Source: Monilinia fructicola (Eukaryota > Ascomycota > Leotiomycetes > Helotiales > Sclerotiniaceae). From it: a DNA stretch of 64,000 nucleotides. The stretch is from assembly GCA_008692225.1 (NCBI GenBank), contig VICG01000016.1:744001-808000 (forward strand), given 5' to 3'. The notes under the pieces are model-generated. The model saw only the letters and a program-made list of their open reading frames with translations. It did no database searches and was not told the DNA's origin. The position numbers and the translations under genes are program-made. Below are positions 50,779-60,571 of this stretch, piece by piece (positions within the stretch are counted from its first letter, which is position 1; each line of letters begins with the position of its first letter).

Positions 50779-51191
50779 TATAAGAAATTTATAATATTTA
50801 ATAAGGCAAATTCGTTTATTTTAATTATATAAGTATATTTCTCGTTAAAATTCTTAATATTTTCTTCCTTATATAAGTTTAATAAATATTATAAAATTTA
50901 AAATGTATTTATAAGGACTTTAAGCGTTATGCTATTTTTCTATTATTTTAATTTTCAGAGCTCGAATATAATTTATATTTAAATTCATATATTAATATAA
51001 CATTAGATTTTCTAAATTATCTAACTTTATAATACTAGAGTTCTTTTGAAATTGGTTCATATAATATTAAGCATTTACAGAAAATATAAAAGTACTAAAC
51101 CTTTGATTCCTATAGTTCTAGATTATATACGATTTTGTCAAAAAATTATAAGCTTTATATTTGCCTATGCCCGTTTTCAAACCTGCCCGTG
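50779..51191. mobile_element. Family A element, copy 3, right part only
   Basis: It follows copy 2 directly and repeats that copy's right-hand portion, including GGCAAATTCGTTTATTTTAA and ATTTTCTAAATTATCTAAC, ending GCCTATGCCCG and CCTGCCCG. The left half is missing. The AT-rich part of the open frame across 51,046-51,450 is this element. Confidence 0.65.
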
Positions 51192-51443
51192 GACATCTAA
51201 CATTTTTGCACCTCTAACTATTTTACGCCCCATTCTGGCTTGGATGGTTCACTTCAATCATGCAATGTTGATGTTTTTTTTTCCAAAAGCCTATGGATTG
51301 TTGAGACGGAGTTTTGTATTTCGCTTTATTTTGATTGACTACCTATCTTCACGCTTGAAGAGATATTCTCGATGGCCTGCATCGGCAGAGATATTTGTGA
51401 ATCATAAGACTCCCTACCACTTAGATGCCGCAATTCCTTCCTA

Positions 51444-52295
51444 TCAATGATGACCGTCATTTGTATCAGTACCATTATCATTCTCCTTCATGTCTTCCGA
51501 ATCGATAGCATGAAACCGACCAGAATCGAGATTTTCTCCACCCCCATCCCCATCTCCATCGATAGTACCAATTAAACGATCGTCTCCGTCTACATCGGTA
51601 ACCTCACCCTCGTCTTCCGAATCGCTGCCATACAGATGATAAGGATCAGAATTTGGTTCATCTTCATCTTCATCTTCATCTTCATCTTCATCTTCATCTC
51701 CATCTTCATCTTCTGAATCGCTGTTATCATCAACCGGATATCCATCCAACTGCACATATAAAGTGTAGACTTGAGTTTTCCTCTGAGACATAGGTTTTTC
51801 GTTTCCTGTTGCAATTGGAACCTCGATCTTGGGAGGAAGTGATCCAGTGCCTGCAAATATCAAATGTTAGCAAGAAATGTTACATTTAAAGTATACAAAA
51901 TTGTTACCTTTCTCTGTGATTGTATTGGATTATGAGTTCTCAAGATCATCAAAATCCATACCCTCCTCCTCGTCGCTATTATCGATAAAAACGTTCTGGA
52001 ATTGCTTCAACGCTTCAACCATGGATGTTCTGTCATGACTTGGATTCAAGATCAAAACATTGATATGATGGTAGAGAACTCTTATCTTTCTCTTTTGTTC
52101 ATCGCTGAGTCGATGGACGTTGCCGCTTCCGTTATCATTCGTCCGCTTTCTGATGATCGATTCGGTGATATCTCTCAAGTCTCCTTTCTCATTGGCTAGT
52201 TTCTCCTTCTGCCTCGCGTTCTTTTTAACAACGGATTCTAAATCAATGACATTGTTGATGGTGGTTTTGATTTCATCTATATCGTTAGATGCCAT
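51444..52295 (-). pseudogene. Acidic coiled-coil protein gene with one nonsense codon
   Basis: Exons 52,295-51,908 and 51,850-51,444 flank a textbook 57-nt intron (GTAACA donor, GCTAAC branch point, TTTGCAG acceptor) and sum to 795 nt, exactly 265 codons. The frame has a single stop, TAA at 51,930-51,932 after DDLENS. It is explained by CAA to TAA, the CpA-to-TpA change made by RIP, and the reading continues SNTITEK into exon 2. Residues about 10-50 are Lys/Glu-rich and helical (VVKKNARQKEKLANEKGD); the C-terminal half is an Asp/Glu tract (EDEDEDEDEDED). No known family is recognised. It lies in a GC-normal island among transposons. A true stop, giving a 121-residue protein, is the alternative. 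Confidence 0.6.
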
Positions 52296-52408
52296 TCCGT
52301 CCCGAATTTTGGACCTTATGTTTGATAGTTAGGGAATTAAAGGGTTTGTGCTTGGAGGCTGAGGTCGACTTTAAGTAGAGATCAAACAGGAGATCACATG
52401 GATGAAAC

Positions 52409-52827
52409 CTAATTAAATTCTATGAGCATGACGCCGGTTTCGGCCTTGTGGGCATTGAGGATACATTCACTGTTGTTTTTGGTGGCACCCAAAGAGGGGA
52501 TGATATAAATTGAATCTGGAAATTTCATGTGCATGACGCCGGTTTTGGCATTCTCTGTGTTGAGGATATATTCACCGTTGTGTTGAAAGAAGTGAAAGAG
52601 GGGATGATCTGTAAGAAATCGATGTGCTTGATTACATGCTAACTGCTCAAAGTGAAAACAAATTGAATTTCATAAAATATTATACATTTACCTATAATTG
52701 AAGATCTTTTCGTATGTTTCTTTCCCTCAAACACATGGATGGTAATTTTTGAAGCCTCCACTGTGTCCGACAGCCGTATCATCCGGATGAGCTGAATAAA
52801 CCTCATCCTCCTATCCCGATACCTCAT
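52409..52827 (-). CDS. Spliced 111-residue ORF with a duplicated module, unknown function
   Basis: Exons 52,827-52,692 and 52,608-52,409 surround an 83-nt intron (GTAAATG donor, TTCTTACAG acceptor) and give 336 nt, an exact frame. Exon 1 has a basic start (MRYRDRRMRF) and a beta-like segment EASKITIHVFEGKKHTKR. Exon 2 has a module twice: NGEYILNTENAKTGVMHMKF and NSECILNAHKAETGVMLIEF, visible in DNA as two CATGACGCCGGTTT boxes 63 bp or more apart. I recognise no family. It may be the tail of a larger gene, since an open piece (HEFLQSVMHQMGTLAKLIDD) ends just upstream. Same strand as the acidic-protein gene. Confidence 0.4.
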
Positions 52828-53227
52828 TAATATCAGTAATTCGCGACTTATTTGTCGTCGATAAGTTTAGCCAACGTTCCCATCTGATGCATCACGGATT
52901 GGAGGAATTCGTGTCCCGTTACCTGCCAGCAGTAATCTATAAATCAACTTTATGTAAACCAAAAGATTGGATAAAACTAATCACTGCCATTATTAGAGAT
53001 GGTATCAATACCTTTTTATTCACGATATAATCATATCAAGAAATAATTTAAAGTATTAGGCCTTCGTTGATTAATTGCACCAGAAGTTCGAATTTCATAA
53101 TACCTGGATCGATATCCAAAACCATGAGATATATTTGATTAGAACTTTTTGATATCTTGATATTGTTATCACAAAAACTGAAATCCTCACGTTTTCCATA
53201 ATATCATTTCTATATAACGTAGTTCAA

Positions 53228-53310
53228 TGAATTACGCGAATCGAATTACACGAACTCAATTACACGAACTGAATTACGCGAACTAGATTACGCGAACTGC
53301 ATTACGCGAA
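53228..53310. repeat. 14-bp tandem repeat, six copies
   Basis: AATTACRCGAACTG-like units repeat six times (ACGCGAA or ACACGAA cores). Copies differ at one or two bases. The CpG-rich cores stand out in AT-rich DNA. Confidence 0.9.
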
Positions 53311-53481
53311 AATTTTTCTAGGTACTCTAAATCTAATTATTCATCATGGTTGACTCTTTCATTCAATTAGGAATGTTTTTAAAGGTTGATTATATAAAAT
53401 TCTAAACAATTTAAAAAAGAATTTACCTTAGTAGTCATTACTGATTAGTTTTTATATATAGAAAACCTAAACGATATACTA

Positions 53482-53881
53482 AGTTGCCTACCCTACTTCT
53501 CGCTACCCCCTATTTGGCTATAATTTTAAATAAAAAACAATCATTTTAAGGTATTACTAATCCAATCTATAATGTGACGAATATCACGTGCCTAAGGCAC
53601 GTGATATCTCATCACGTTAAGCGATACTATATATAAAAGAGATCTCTAGGCCTTTTAGAGATCTCTTCCCTCCTTAGCTTTTTTATTCTAGTTAATTGAC
53701 CTTTATTGATTCACTCTAGTATGTGATCGTAATATATAATTAGTATTATTAATTAAAAGCTTAAAGAATAATTTAATATATTATATAATTATTTAAATCC
53801 GAGATATTAAATTTTTTATAAATGTTTTTAAAACGAGTATTCAAAGATTATAGAGAATTAATTTTAAGTTTTCAATTTGTA
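53482..53881. mobile_element. TIR element family B, copy C, split by an LTR
   Basis: It starts AAGTTGCCTACCCTACTTCT and then CGCTACCCCC, matching the family B end. It is broken at 53,573-53,734 by a solo LTR and resumes with AAGATTATAGAGAATTAATT, which aligns to the family B copy at 54,130. It stops at the family A end at 53,882. Confidence 0.7.
53573..53734 (+). mobile_element. Solo LTR, family 2, 162 bp (TSD TATAA)
   Basis: TATAA flanks both sides (53,568-53,572 and 53,735-53,739). The LTR starts TGTGACGAAT and ends GATCGTAATA, probably TG...CA before a C-to-T change. A TATA box (TATATATAAAAG) near 53,629 and the following CT-rich leader suggest plus orientation. Two hairpins lie inside: a 27-bp perfect palindrome (53,581-53,607, arms ATATCACGTGCCT) and 12-bp arms AAGAGATCTCTA/TAGAGATCTCTT (53,637-53,667). 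Confidence 0.8.
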
Positions 53882-54127
53882 CTCGGACGGGTTTTGAAAG
53901 AGGCATACGTAAAAATATAACTTATAATTATTCAACGGGACCTTAATATAATCTTATAAGATGTATAAGTATAATAGATCTAGTATTTTTATACTTATTA
54001 TAAAAAATTTATAATAAATATATTATAAAGCCTAATATTAAATAGATAATAATACAATAAAATTTATAAATGTTTAAAATTTTATTAAAAATTAGACATT
54101 TCTATAAATATTGAATAGTTTAACGCA
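53882..54127. mobile_element. Family A element, copy 4, left part only
   Basis: It starts CTCGGACGGGTTTTGAAAGA after TA and aligns for about 245 bp with the 11,483 copy (AATAGATCTAGTATTTTTAT, GCCTAATATTAAATAG, GAATAGTTTAAC). It is cut off where the next family B element begins. Confidence 0.75.
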
Positions 54128-54129
54128 TA

Positions 54130-54971
54130 AGTTGCCTACTCTACTTATCGCCACCCCCCCCCTATTTGGCTAACATTTCATATTAAAAACAATTATTTTA
54201 ACGTGTTAATTATTTTATAAAAAATAAATATATAACTTTTTAAATTTTAATTAAAGCTTCTATATATAATTATTAATAAATTCTAAAAATCTTACATTTT
54301 TGTGATTTTTTATAAAGAATAATAAAAGATTATAGAAAATCAAAATTCTAATTTTCGATTTGTATATAAATATTATACAAAATGAAAATCTTTAAAAAAA
54401 ATATTCATTTAGTAAAAATAGCTAAAAATGATCTAAAAAAATTTCAAGAATCCAAAAGCTAATTTAAATCGAATTTATTATTTCAATAATATATTATTAT
54501 TTATAAAAAGTGTTTAATATAGATTTTTAGATTTTAACGATAAAATTTTAAGTAAAAAATTTCTAATTTTAATTTACTCAATAAGTTCAAATTATTATAT
54601 ATATTTTAAATAGTTTATTTATTATAAAGTGATTAATAAATTCTATAAAAGTTTATAGATTATTTTTAATTATTTTTGTTTAAAAATTATAAATATTTGT
54701 TTCAAAGTTTCAATTTTGTATGTGATTTCCATACAAATCCAAAAGCGAAAATTTTAATTTTCTATAATCTTTTATTACTTTTTATAAAAAAATCGCAAAA
54801 ATTTAAGATTTTTAAAATTTATTAATAATTATATTTAGAAGCTTTATTTAAAATTTAAAATATATATATTTATTTTTCGTAAAGTTATAAATATGTAAAA
54901 ATGGCCGTTTTTAGTGTGAAATGTTGGCCAAATGGGGGGGGGGGGGGTGGCGAGAAGTAGAGTAGGCGACT
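54130..54971. mobile_element. TIR element family B, copy A, 842 bp with poly-C/poly-G ends
   Basis: The left end reads AGTTGCCTACTCTACTTATC, then GCCACCCCCCCCC and ATTTGGCTAACATTTCA. The right end on the other strand reads AGTCGCCTACTCTACTTCTC, then GCCACC, a C run and ATTTGGCCAACATTTCAC. TA lies at both ends (54,128-54,129 and 54,972-54,973). The inverted repeats exceed 60 bp and each holds a homopolymer of 9-14 C or G. The interior is AT-rich with no frame. Confidence 0.8.
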
Positions 54972-54973
54972 TA

Positions 54974-55805
54974 GGTTTCTACTATTATTCTATTATTATA
55001 TTTAATATTAAATCGAATTTTAATAATTATACTTTTAAAACAATATCAAAATAATCTTAGGATATTAGATAATTGATTTTATTACTTTTTCTTTTTTATG
55101 TTATTTAAATAATATAAAAAATCCAAAATTAAAATCAATAATCTTTTTCTTAAATAAAGAATAGAGTATTTTTTTTAATTTTCTTAAAGCTATTAGATAT
55201 TATTCTATAATATTTATATTTAAGGGAAAGATATAATTATTAAATATATTTATATATTATTTCTTATATAATCTTATTTTTTATTTCAAATTTAGATAAT
55301 TTTTTATATATTATATTAATTTAAGTTTATTATTAGTTTATTTATTTAAATTACATTATAATTAATTTTTTTCTAAATATAGAGAAATATAATTTAAAAT
55401 TAAGCTTTTTTAAAAAGTATTAAAAACCTTTATTCGTTTTTTTTAAAAAAAAACTAAATCTTATAACTTGTTCTTTTAAAAAAAATTATAATTAATATTA
55501 ACTAATAATCTTAACTTAATAAAATAAAGCTTTATAAATATCCTTATAAAAGAATCACTTATATACTTTTTAATTGATTATAATAAAATCAAAAAATTTC
55601 ACATTATATATTTGTAATTATATTTAATATTTATAAATTAAAAAAAATAAATCGATTACCAAAGATTTGTTCTTATAAATCTAAAATAATAAATTATTTT
55701 TTAATGATTTTTATTAATTATATTAAAAAAGAATATATTATTTAAATTAGTATTATTACAAAAATATATACAGCAATAATAAAGTATTAAAGTTAAATAT
55801 ACCCT
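54974..55805. other. AT-rich DNA, nothing recognised
   Basis: Between the family B element and the helicase fragment the sequence is AT-rich, without open frames or repeats that I can align to the other families here. Confidence 0.5.
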
Positions 55806-55856
55806 TAAGAATGGAATATTGCCTGCACATCACCTAAAAGGGTTTAGCGCGTTCAG

Positions 55857-56577
55857 TTGGCCAGTGTGTTCAGTTGGCCCGTGGATTCTTCTACCATCGC
55901 AATAAAAGGCTGCGCTAAGTATCTGGTGTACTTCAAACTGCCCAAGACGCAAGCTTTGAAAGTATCCAAGCTAACAGACAAATGGAATAAATGGAAGGGA
56001 TTTGGTATCAACAATGGTGCCGAGCACAAGAATGGTGATCAGATAGGTGTTTTTTCCATTGCGATAGAAGCGCAAATCCTTTCACTTCACTCTTTGTTGC
56101 ATGCAGAATTCAAGAGAAGATCACTGAATGAGCATGAGTTTGTTGATGAGGACAAAGAAAATCCAGTTCAAGGATATCTTGAATCGGATCAGACCGATAA
56201 GATCAATGAGCCAAGAGCGATCTGGCTAGAAAAGTTAAAGGGAACAGAGGATATTTTTCCAGATTCTGCTAGACTTCGCCGTATTCTTCGTCATTACAAA
56301 CAATTGAGGCAAGAACATCCAGAAAAGAAGATGATATCTTTTCAGAATATCTGAAATTTTCTGATATAATCGGTGAAGGGATCAAGAGAGTTTTTGGTGT
56401 TGAATCTCTCCGATATGATGGAACCGTTCCTCCTAAGCTACGTACAGATTTACAGATACGTTTTGAAAATGCCCATCCGTCTATTCTACTATTATTGACA
56501 GTTGGAGCTGGTGGTACTGGCCTCAACCTGATATCGGCAAGTGTTGGTGTAAACTTAATCAATTTAAAGTGTAAGTA
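55857..56577 (+). pseudogene. SNF2-family helicase fragment, frameshifted and truncated
   Basis: Two frames together give the second RecA-like lobe of a SNF2/Rad5-type ATPase. The first frame (to about 56,335) runs through SARLRRILRHYKQLRQE and EKKMI. The second, one base missing, continues FSEYLKFSDIIGEGIKR (motif IV), YDGTVPPKLRTDLQIRF and LLLLTVGAGGTGLNLISA (motif V). Motif VI (Q-x-x-x-R-x-x-R-x-G-Q type) and the whole first lobe with Walker A and DEGH are absent; the right side runs into AT-rich DNA after a GTAAGT. It is a dead gene fragment, possibly carried here by a transposon or left as AT-rich DNA grew around it. Confidence 0.75.
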
Positions 56578-58292
56578 CTTAATCCTTTTGTTGGTATATT
56601 ATTACTATAATTCTTTGTATAATTTATACGATAAGGATAACTTTATAAATTTCCTTAAGATATTAGTATATCTAATATACTTAAATATATTATTTATATA
56701 GTAATTTAATATTATATAATCTATTTCTTAATATTAGCAATTATATAAAAATCGAAAGACTATAAACTTAATTCTTATTTTACTTTTTTTAGTTAAAGGG
56801 ATTGCTTAATTATTAACTTATTAGTATTAATTGATTCCTTTAGTATCTAATAAGATTTATTCTTATTTATTATATCTATAGGATTGGGATTCTTATTAAT
56901 CTCTATAATCTACTAACGCGTATACGATTAATAAAGAAATATAATATTAATTATAAGTTTTTTATTTATATAATAACTTCAAATCAATATAGATAATAAA
57001 TATAATCTGTTTTTTATATTCTAAAATAATATTTATAATCCCTTTAATTATAGTTTATATATTAAAGCTAAATATTAATCTATATAACTCAATAATTAAT
57101 ATACTTTTTATAATTCTTTTATATTTAATAAATAACTAATATATAATATATTATAGACAAATAACGAGAAAGTTACGAGATTATACTATATATACTCAAT
57201 TAAGCCACGTTATATCGTAGCGCGTTATTTTATACGTGATATAATATTAGTATTATTATATTTATTAATAAGATATATAATATATTTAATCTAATAGAAA
57301 AAACTAAAGTTTATAATAAATAATGTATATATAGATATTATTAATTTAATTAAATCTATATATAAGGAAGATAAAGTTAAAACCTTTTAGTAAATTGTTT
57401 ATCTACTATCTAAGAATGTTATTTAACTTCTATATATTATTCTATTTTAGATCAACTACTTAAATAAGAATAAAAAGATAATATAATACTTTTAATTAAT
57501 AAAGTATTATAATATATACTTCTTATCTCTAAATAATATACTAATTCTTGAGTATAATATTCTTTATCTTTTTCCCTAATACTTAAAATATCTATATTCT
57601 CTATTTAAATTATATATATATTGTTCCGTTTCTCTTTTTAATTAAAATAAACACTATTCGCCTAAAGTATTATAAATTCTCCATTGAATTTGAATAGTAT
57701 ATTTTCTTAAAGTTCTTTATGATTCTTAATTATAAAATATACTTTTTTCAATCATTCCTATATTAAAAACGCGAATCTCTTATTTATAATTATATATATA
57801 TAGTTAATCTATAATTTTATCATATCAAATCCTTTTATATTAGTATAGAAAAAAATATAATCGTATATTAATTACTTTCTATTAAATTTATTTTTATAAT
57901 AACTATAATACATAAGAGTTACGGCCATAGCTTATCGCATACCTTACGTTTTTATATTAGAAACCTCTATTTTCGTAACTTTTAACATCCTTACTCAATT
58001 ATTTAATATTATAAAAAGTTTTATAATCTTTAAATAACTTTCTAAAGAATCATTTAAAATCTTAAAAAAATAATCTAATTTATTCTTATATTTTTTCTAA
58101 TAGAATATTAATTTTATAAAATAAATTTGTATAAGATTTCGCTTATTTTAAAGAGGAAAGGTATTATATATAAGATTTTTAAAAAGTTTTTAACTTTAAA
58201 AACATATAACCTTTTAAATAAAAATAAATAGCTTTATATTTTGCATTTTAATAATCTTAGAATAAAATTAATAAAAATTTCGAAATTATATA
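56578..58292. other. AT-rich DNA with one reverse copy of repeat R
   Basis: No gene. Bases 57,165-57,240 are the reverse complement of the repeat near 49,040 (minus strand: GTATAAAATAACGC, GTGGCTTAATTGAG, TATATATAGTATAATC). The rest I cannot assign. Confidence 0.6.
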
Positions 58293-58568
58293 TATCACGG
58301 AGGACGAGTCATACGAAAGCATACGAGGATCACTAATAGAAGCAAGTATAAAATATAAAATATAATATATTTGAGTAAGCTATCGATTTAACTTTTACTA
58401 CAAAATAGTAAAAGGAGTATATATAACTAAAAGAGTAATATATAACCTTCGATCAGAGAGCATAAAGTGCTCCATGTATTCAAGATCGGTGTTGAAGGAT
58501 CGGAATAGACCTTCGGTCTATTCCCTATCAATGATATGGTAGGATCACATGATCACTTTTGCGTGATA
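58293..58568. mobile_element. Solo LTR, family 1, copy 3 (TSD ATATA)
   Basis: 276 bp, best preserved of the three: TATCACGGAGGACGAGTCAT at the start, GATCGGTGTTGAAGGATCGG in the middle, and GATCACTTTTGCGTGATA at the end. ATATA lies on both sides (58,288-58,292 and 58,569-58,573). Its ends were probably TGTCACG and CGTGACA before RIP-type change. Confidence 0.85.
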
Positions 58569-59559
58569 ATATATAAATAATAATAAAAATTGTGAAATTT
58601 TTTAATCTATATAAGAAAACAAAAATTTTACGGAGATTCTATTACGAAAACGTAAGTTGTACGATAAGCTATAATTACAATTCTTATTAAATTAGTAATT
58701 CCTTACTTTAGGAATACTATAAAGTGATTTAAATATATATAAAGTAAAGCCCTCCTCTAATTTTATTTTCTTTAATATATTAACGAATAAATAATTATAT
58801 ACAAATATTAACTTTATTATTATCCCTATATATTTAAATCACAAATCGGAATTTTAAATATACTTTATTCGTATTCTTATTCTTTACTTTATTAATAAAT
58901 CTTAATTTAAAAATTCTTATTACTAATAAGATTTTTAACTTTAATATAATATTGAATACTTTATTCTCCATTGAATCTCTTAAGTTCTTTATATATTAAT
59001 TCGATATATATTATTAATAACTTTTTATTATTAAATAAAATCCTAATAAATTTATTAAAAAAAACGAAAACCTAAAACAAATTTTAAATCATTACCATTT
59101 CGTTCCTTAAATTCCTCTTTATCTTTTAATATAGTTATTAAATAAATTAATCTACTAATAAGATTATAAAATTTAATATTCTCTAAAATATAATCTTTTT
59201 TTTCTTAGACAATCTTATAATTCTTTTTCTTTAAAGAAATATAATATAGTTTTACTTAAATTAATTAAAAATTCATAAGCGTATTTATTAATTTAATAGT
59301 GTAAGTTTCCCCTTCCATTTAAAATAATATATAAGATTCGATTTAATGTTTTTAAAATATATTTTATATCTTTTTTTCTATTATATTCATTAGCTATTTA
59401 GTTGTTTAATATTTTATAGCTTTATTAATAATATATATAATATTAACGAAAATAGTATAATAAAATTCTATATTATCCTATAATAAAAGCTTGAAATATT
59501 AAGAAGATTTTCTATAGAATTGATATTATTTTTATCATTTTATAAAATGTTTATTTATA
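58569..59559. other. AT-rich DNA, nothing recognised
   Basis: No gene, RNA or alignable repeat seen between the solo LTR and the next family B element. Confidence 0.5.
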
Positions 59560-59946
59560 AGTCGCCTACCCTACTTCTCGCCACCCCCCCCCCATTTAAT
59601 TAGCATTTCACATCAAAAACGACATTTTTTAACGTATTCATAACTATAAAAAATAAATGTATATTTTTTAGATTTTAACTAGTGCTTCTATATATAAATA
59701 TTAATAAATTCTAAAAATCTTCTTAAATTTTTGCGATTTTTTTATAAAGAGTAATAAAAGATTATAAAAAATTGAAATTATATAATTTTTAATTTATATA
59801 TAAATTCCATATATAAAGTCACCATTGAGAATTTTAATTAATTAATTATATTAATTATTCAAATAGTTATTAATACGTTAAAATGGTCGTTTTTAGTTTA
59901 AAATGCTAGCCAAATGGGGGGGTAGTAAGAAGTAGAGTAGGCGACT
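59560..59946. mobile_element. TIR element family B, copy B, 387 bp (internally deleted)
   Basis: Left end AGTCGCCTACCCTACTTCTC, then GCCACC and a C run; right end on the other strand AGTCGCCTACTCTACTTCTT. The outer ~200 bp aligns with copy A (TTCTATATATAAATATTAAT, AAAGATTATA), but about 450 bp of the middle is missing. The left TA is clear; the right one is changed. Confidence 0.75.
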
Positions 59947-60300
59947 AACTACTACTATTCCTAATCAATCGTTTTTTATAAAGAAAAATGTTTTTCTATT
60001 TATATTAATTATAGTTTACTATATATTTATAAAAACTTTAATTCTTTTAGTTTTAAATTAATATAATATTGCCTATTAATTTTATAATATTTAATTAATT
60101 TATAAATTTATTATTAAACTTTAAATATAAAATATATAGAAATACATTTCTTATATTAATATATTTTCCGCTAATTTTTAGCCTAATATTGGCCTAAAAC
60201 AATATTAAGTATTTGTTTAGGAGAATATCGTTTTTATATTTTATTAATATTATATTAAGTTATTAAGTAATAAAAACAATATTAGGTTTAAATAAAAGGG
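59947..60300. other. Right edge of the AT-rich block
   Basis: AT-rich unassigned sequence. Composition returns to normal between about 60,290 and 60,310. Confidence 0.6.
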
Positions 60301-60444
60301 GTGTGGATTAGTAATCTAAACTGGTCAACTGACAAGCTAGAGTTCCAAGTTAATAAGTCATATTTGATTATATCTAAGACGTTGAAAAAGAAAACAATCG
60401 TTGAGTACATACTAAAAAGTGGGCAGCATCACCAATGAAATATA

Positions 60445-60541
60445 TCCCTCGTGGCGCAATTGGCTAGCGCGTTCGACTGTTAAATAAATCAATTCATGAT
60501 GACGTAATCGAGAGGTTCGTGGTTCGACCCCACGCGAGGGA
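60445..60541 (+). tRNA. tRNA-Asn(GTT) with a 24-nt intron
   Basis: The acceptor arms TCCCTCG and CGAGGGA pair perfectly. D arm GCGC/GCGC, anticodon arm TTCGA/TCGAG, loop CTGTTAA with GTT at 60,479-60,481, T arm CGTGG/CCACG. The intron 60,483-60,506 sits one base 3' of the anticodon, the canonical place; removal leaves 73 nt. Pol III box A (TGGCGCAATTGG) and box B (GGTTCGACCCC) are intact. The gene lies about 150 bp from the end of the AT-rich block and, unlike it, shows no decay. Confidence 0.97.
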
Positions 60542-60566
60542 GTAGTTCATCGTTCTCCTTGTCGTC

Positions 60567-60571
60567 TTTTT
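60567..60571 (+). terminator. Pol III terminator (T5) for the tRNA
   Basis: A run of five T's begins 26 bp after the last tRNA base, the expected stop signal for RNA polymerase III. Confidence 0.7.

Noticed and set aside
51046..51450. 134-codon plus-strand open frame
   Set aside because: Its first third is a family A transposon end and the rest has no family likeness, so it is a chance fusion frame.
53581..53607. Point-centromere element (CDEI-like ATCACGTG)
   Set aside because: Both sites form one perfect palindrome inside an LTR with its own target duplication, and no CDEIII-like partner is seen.
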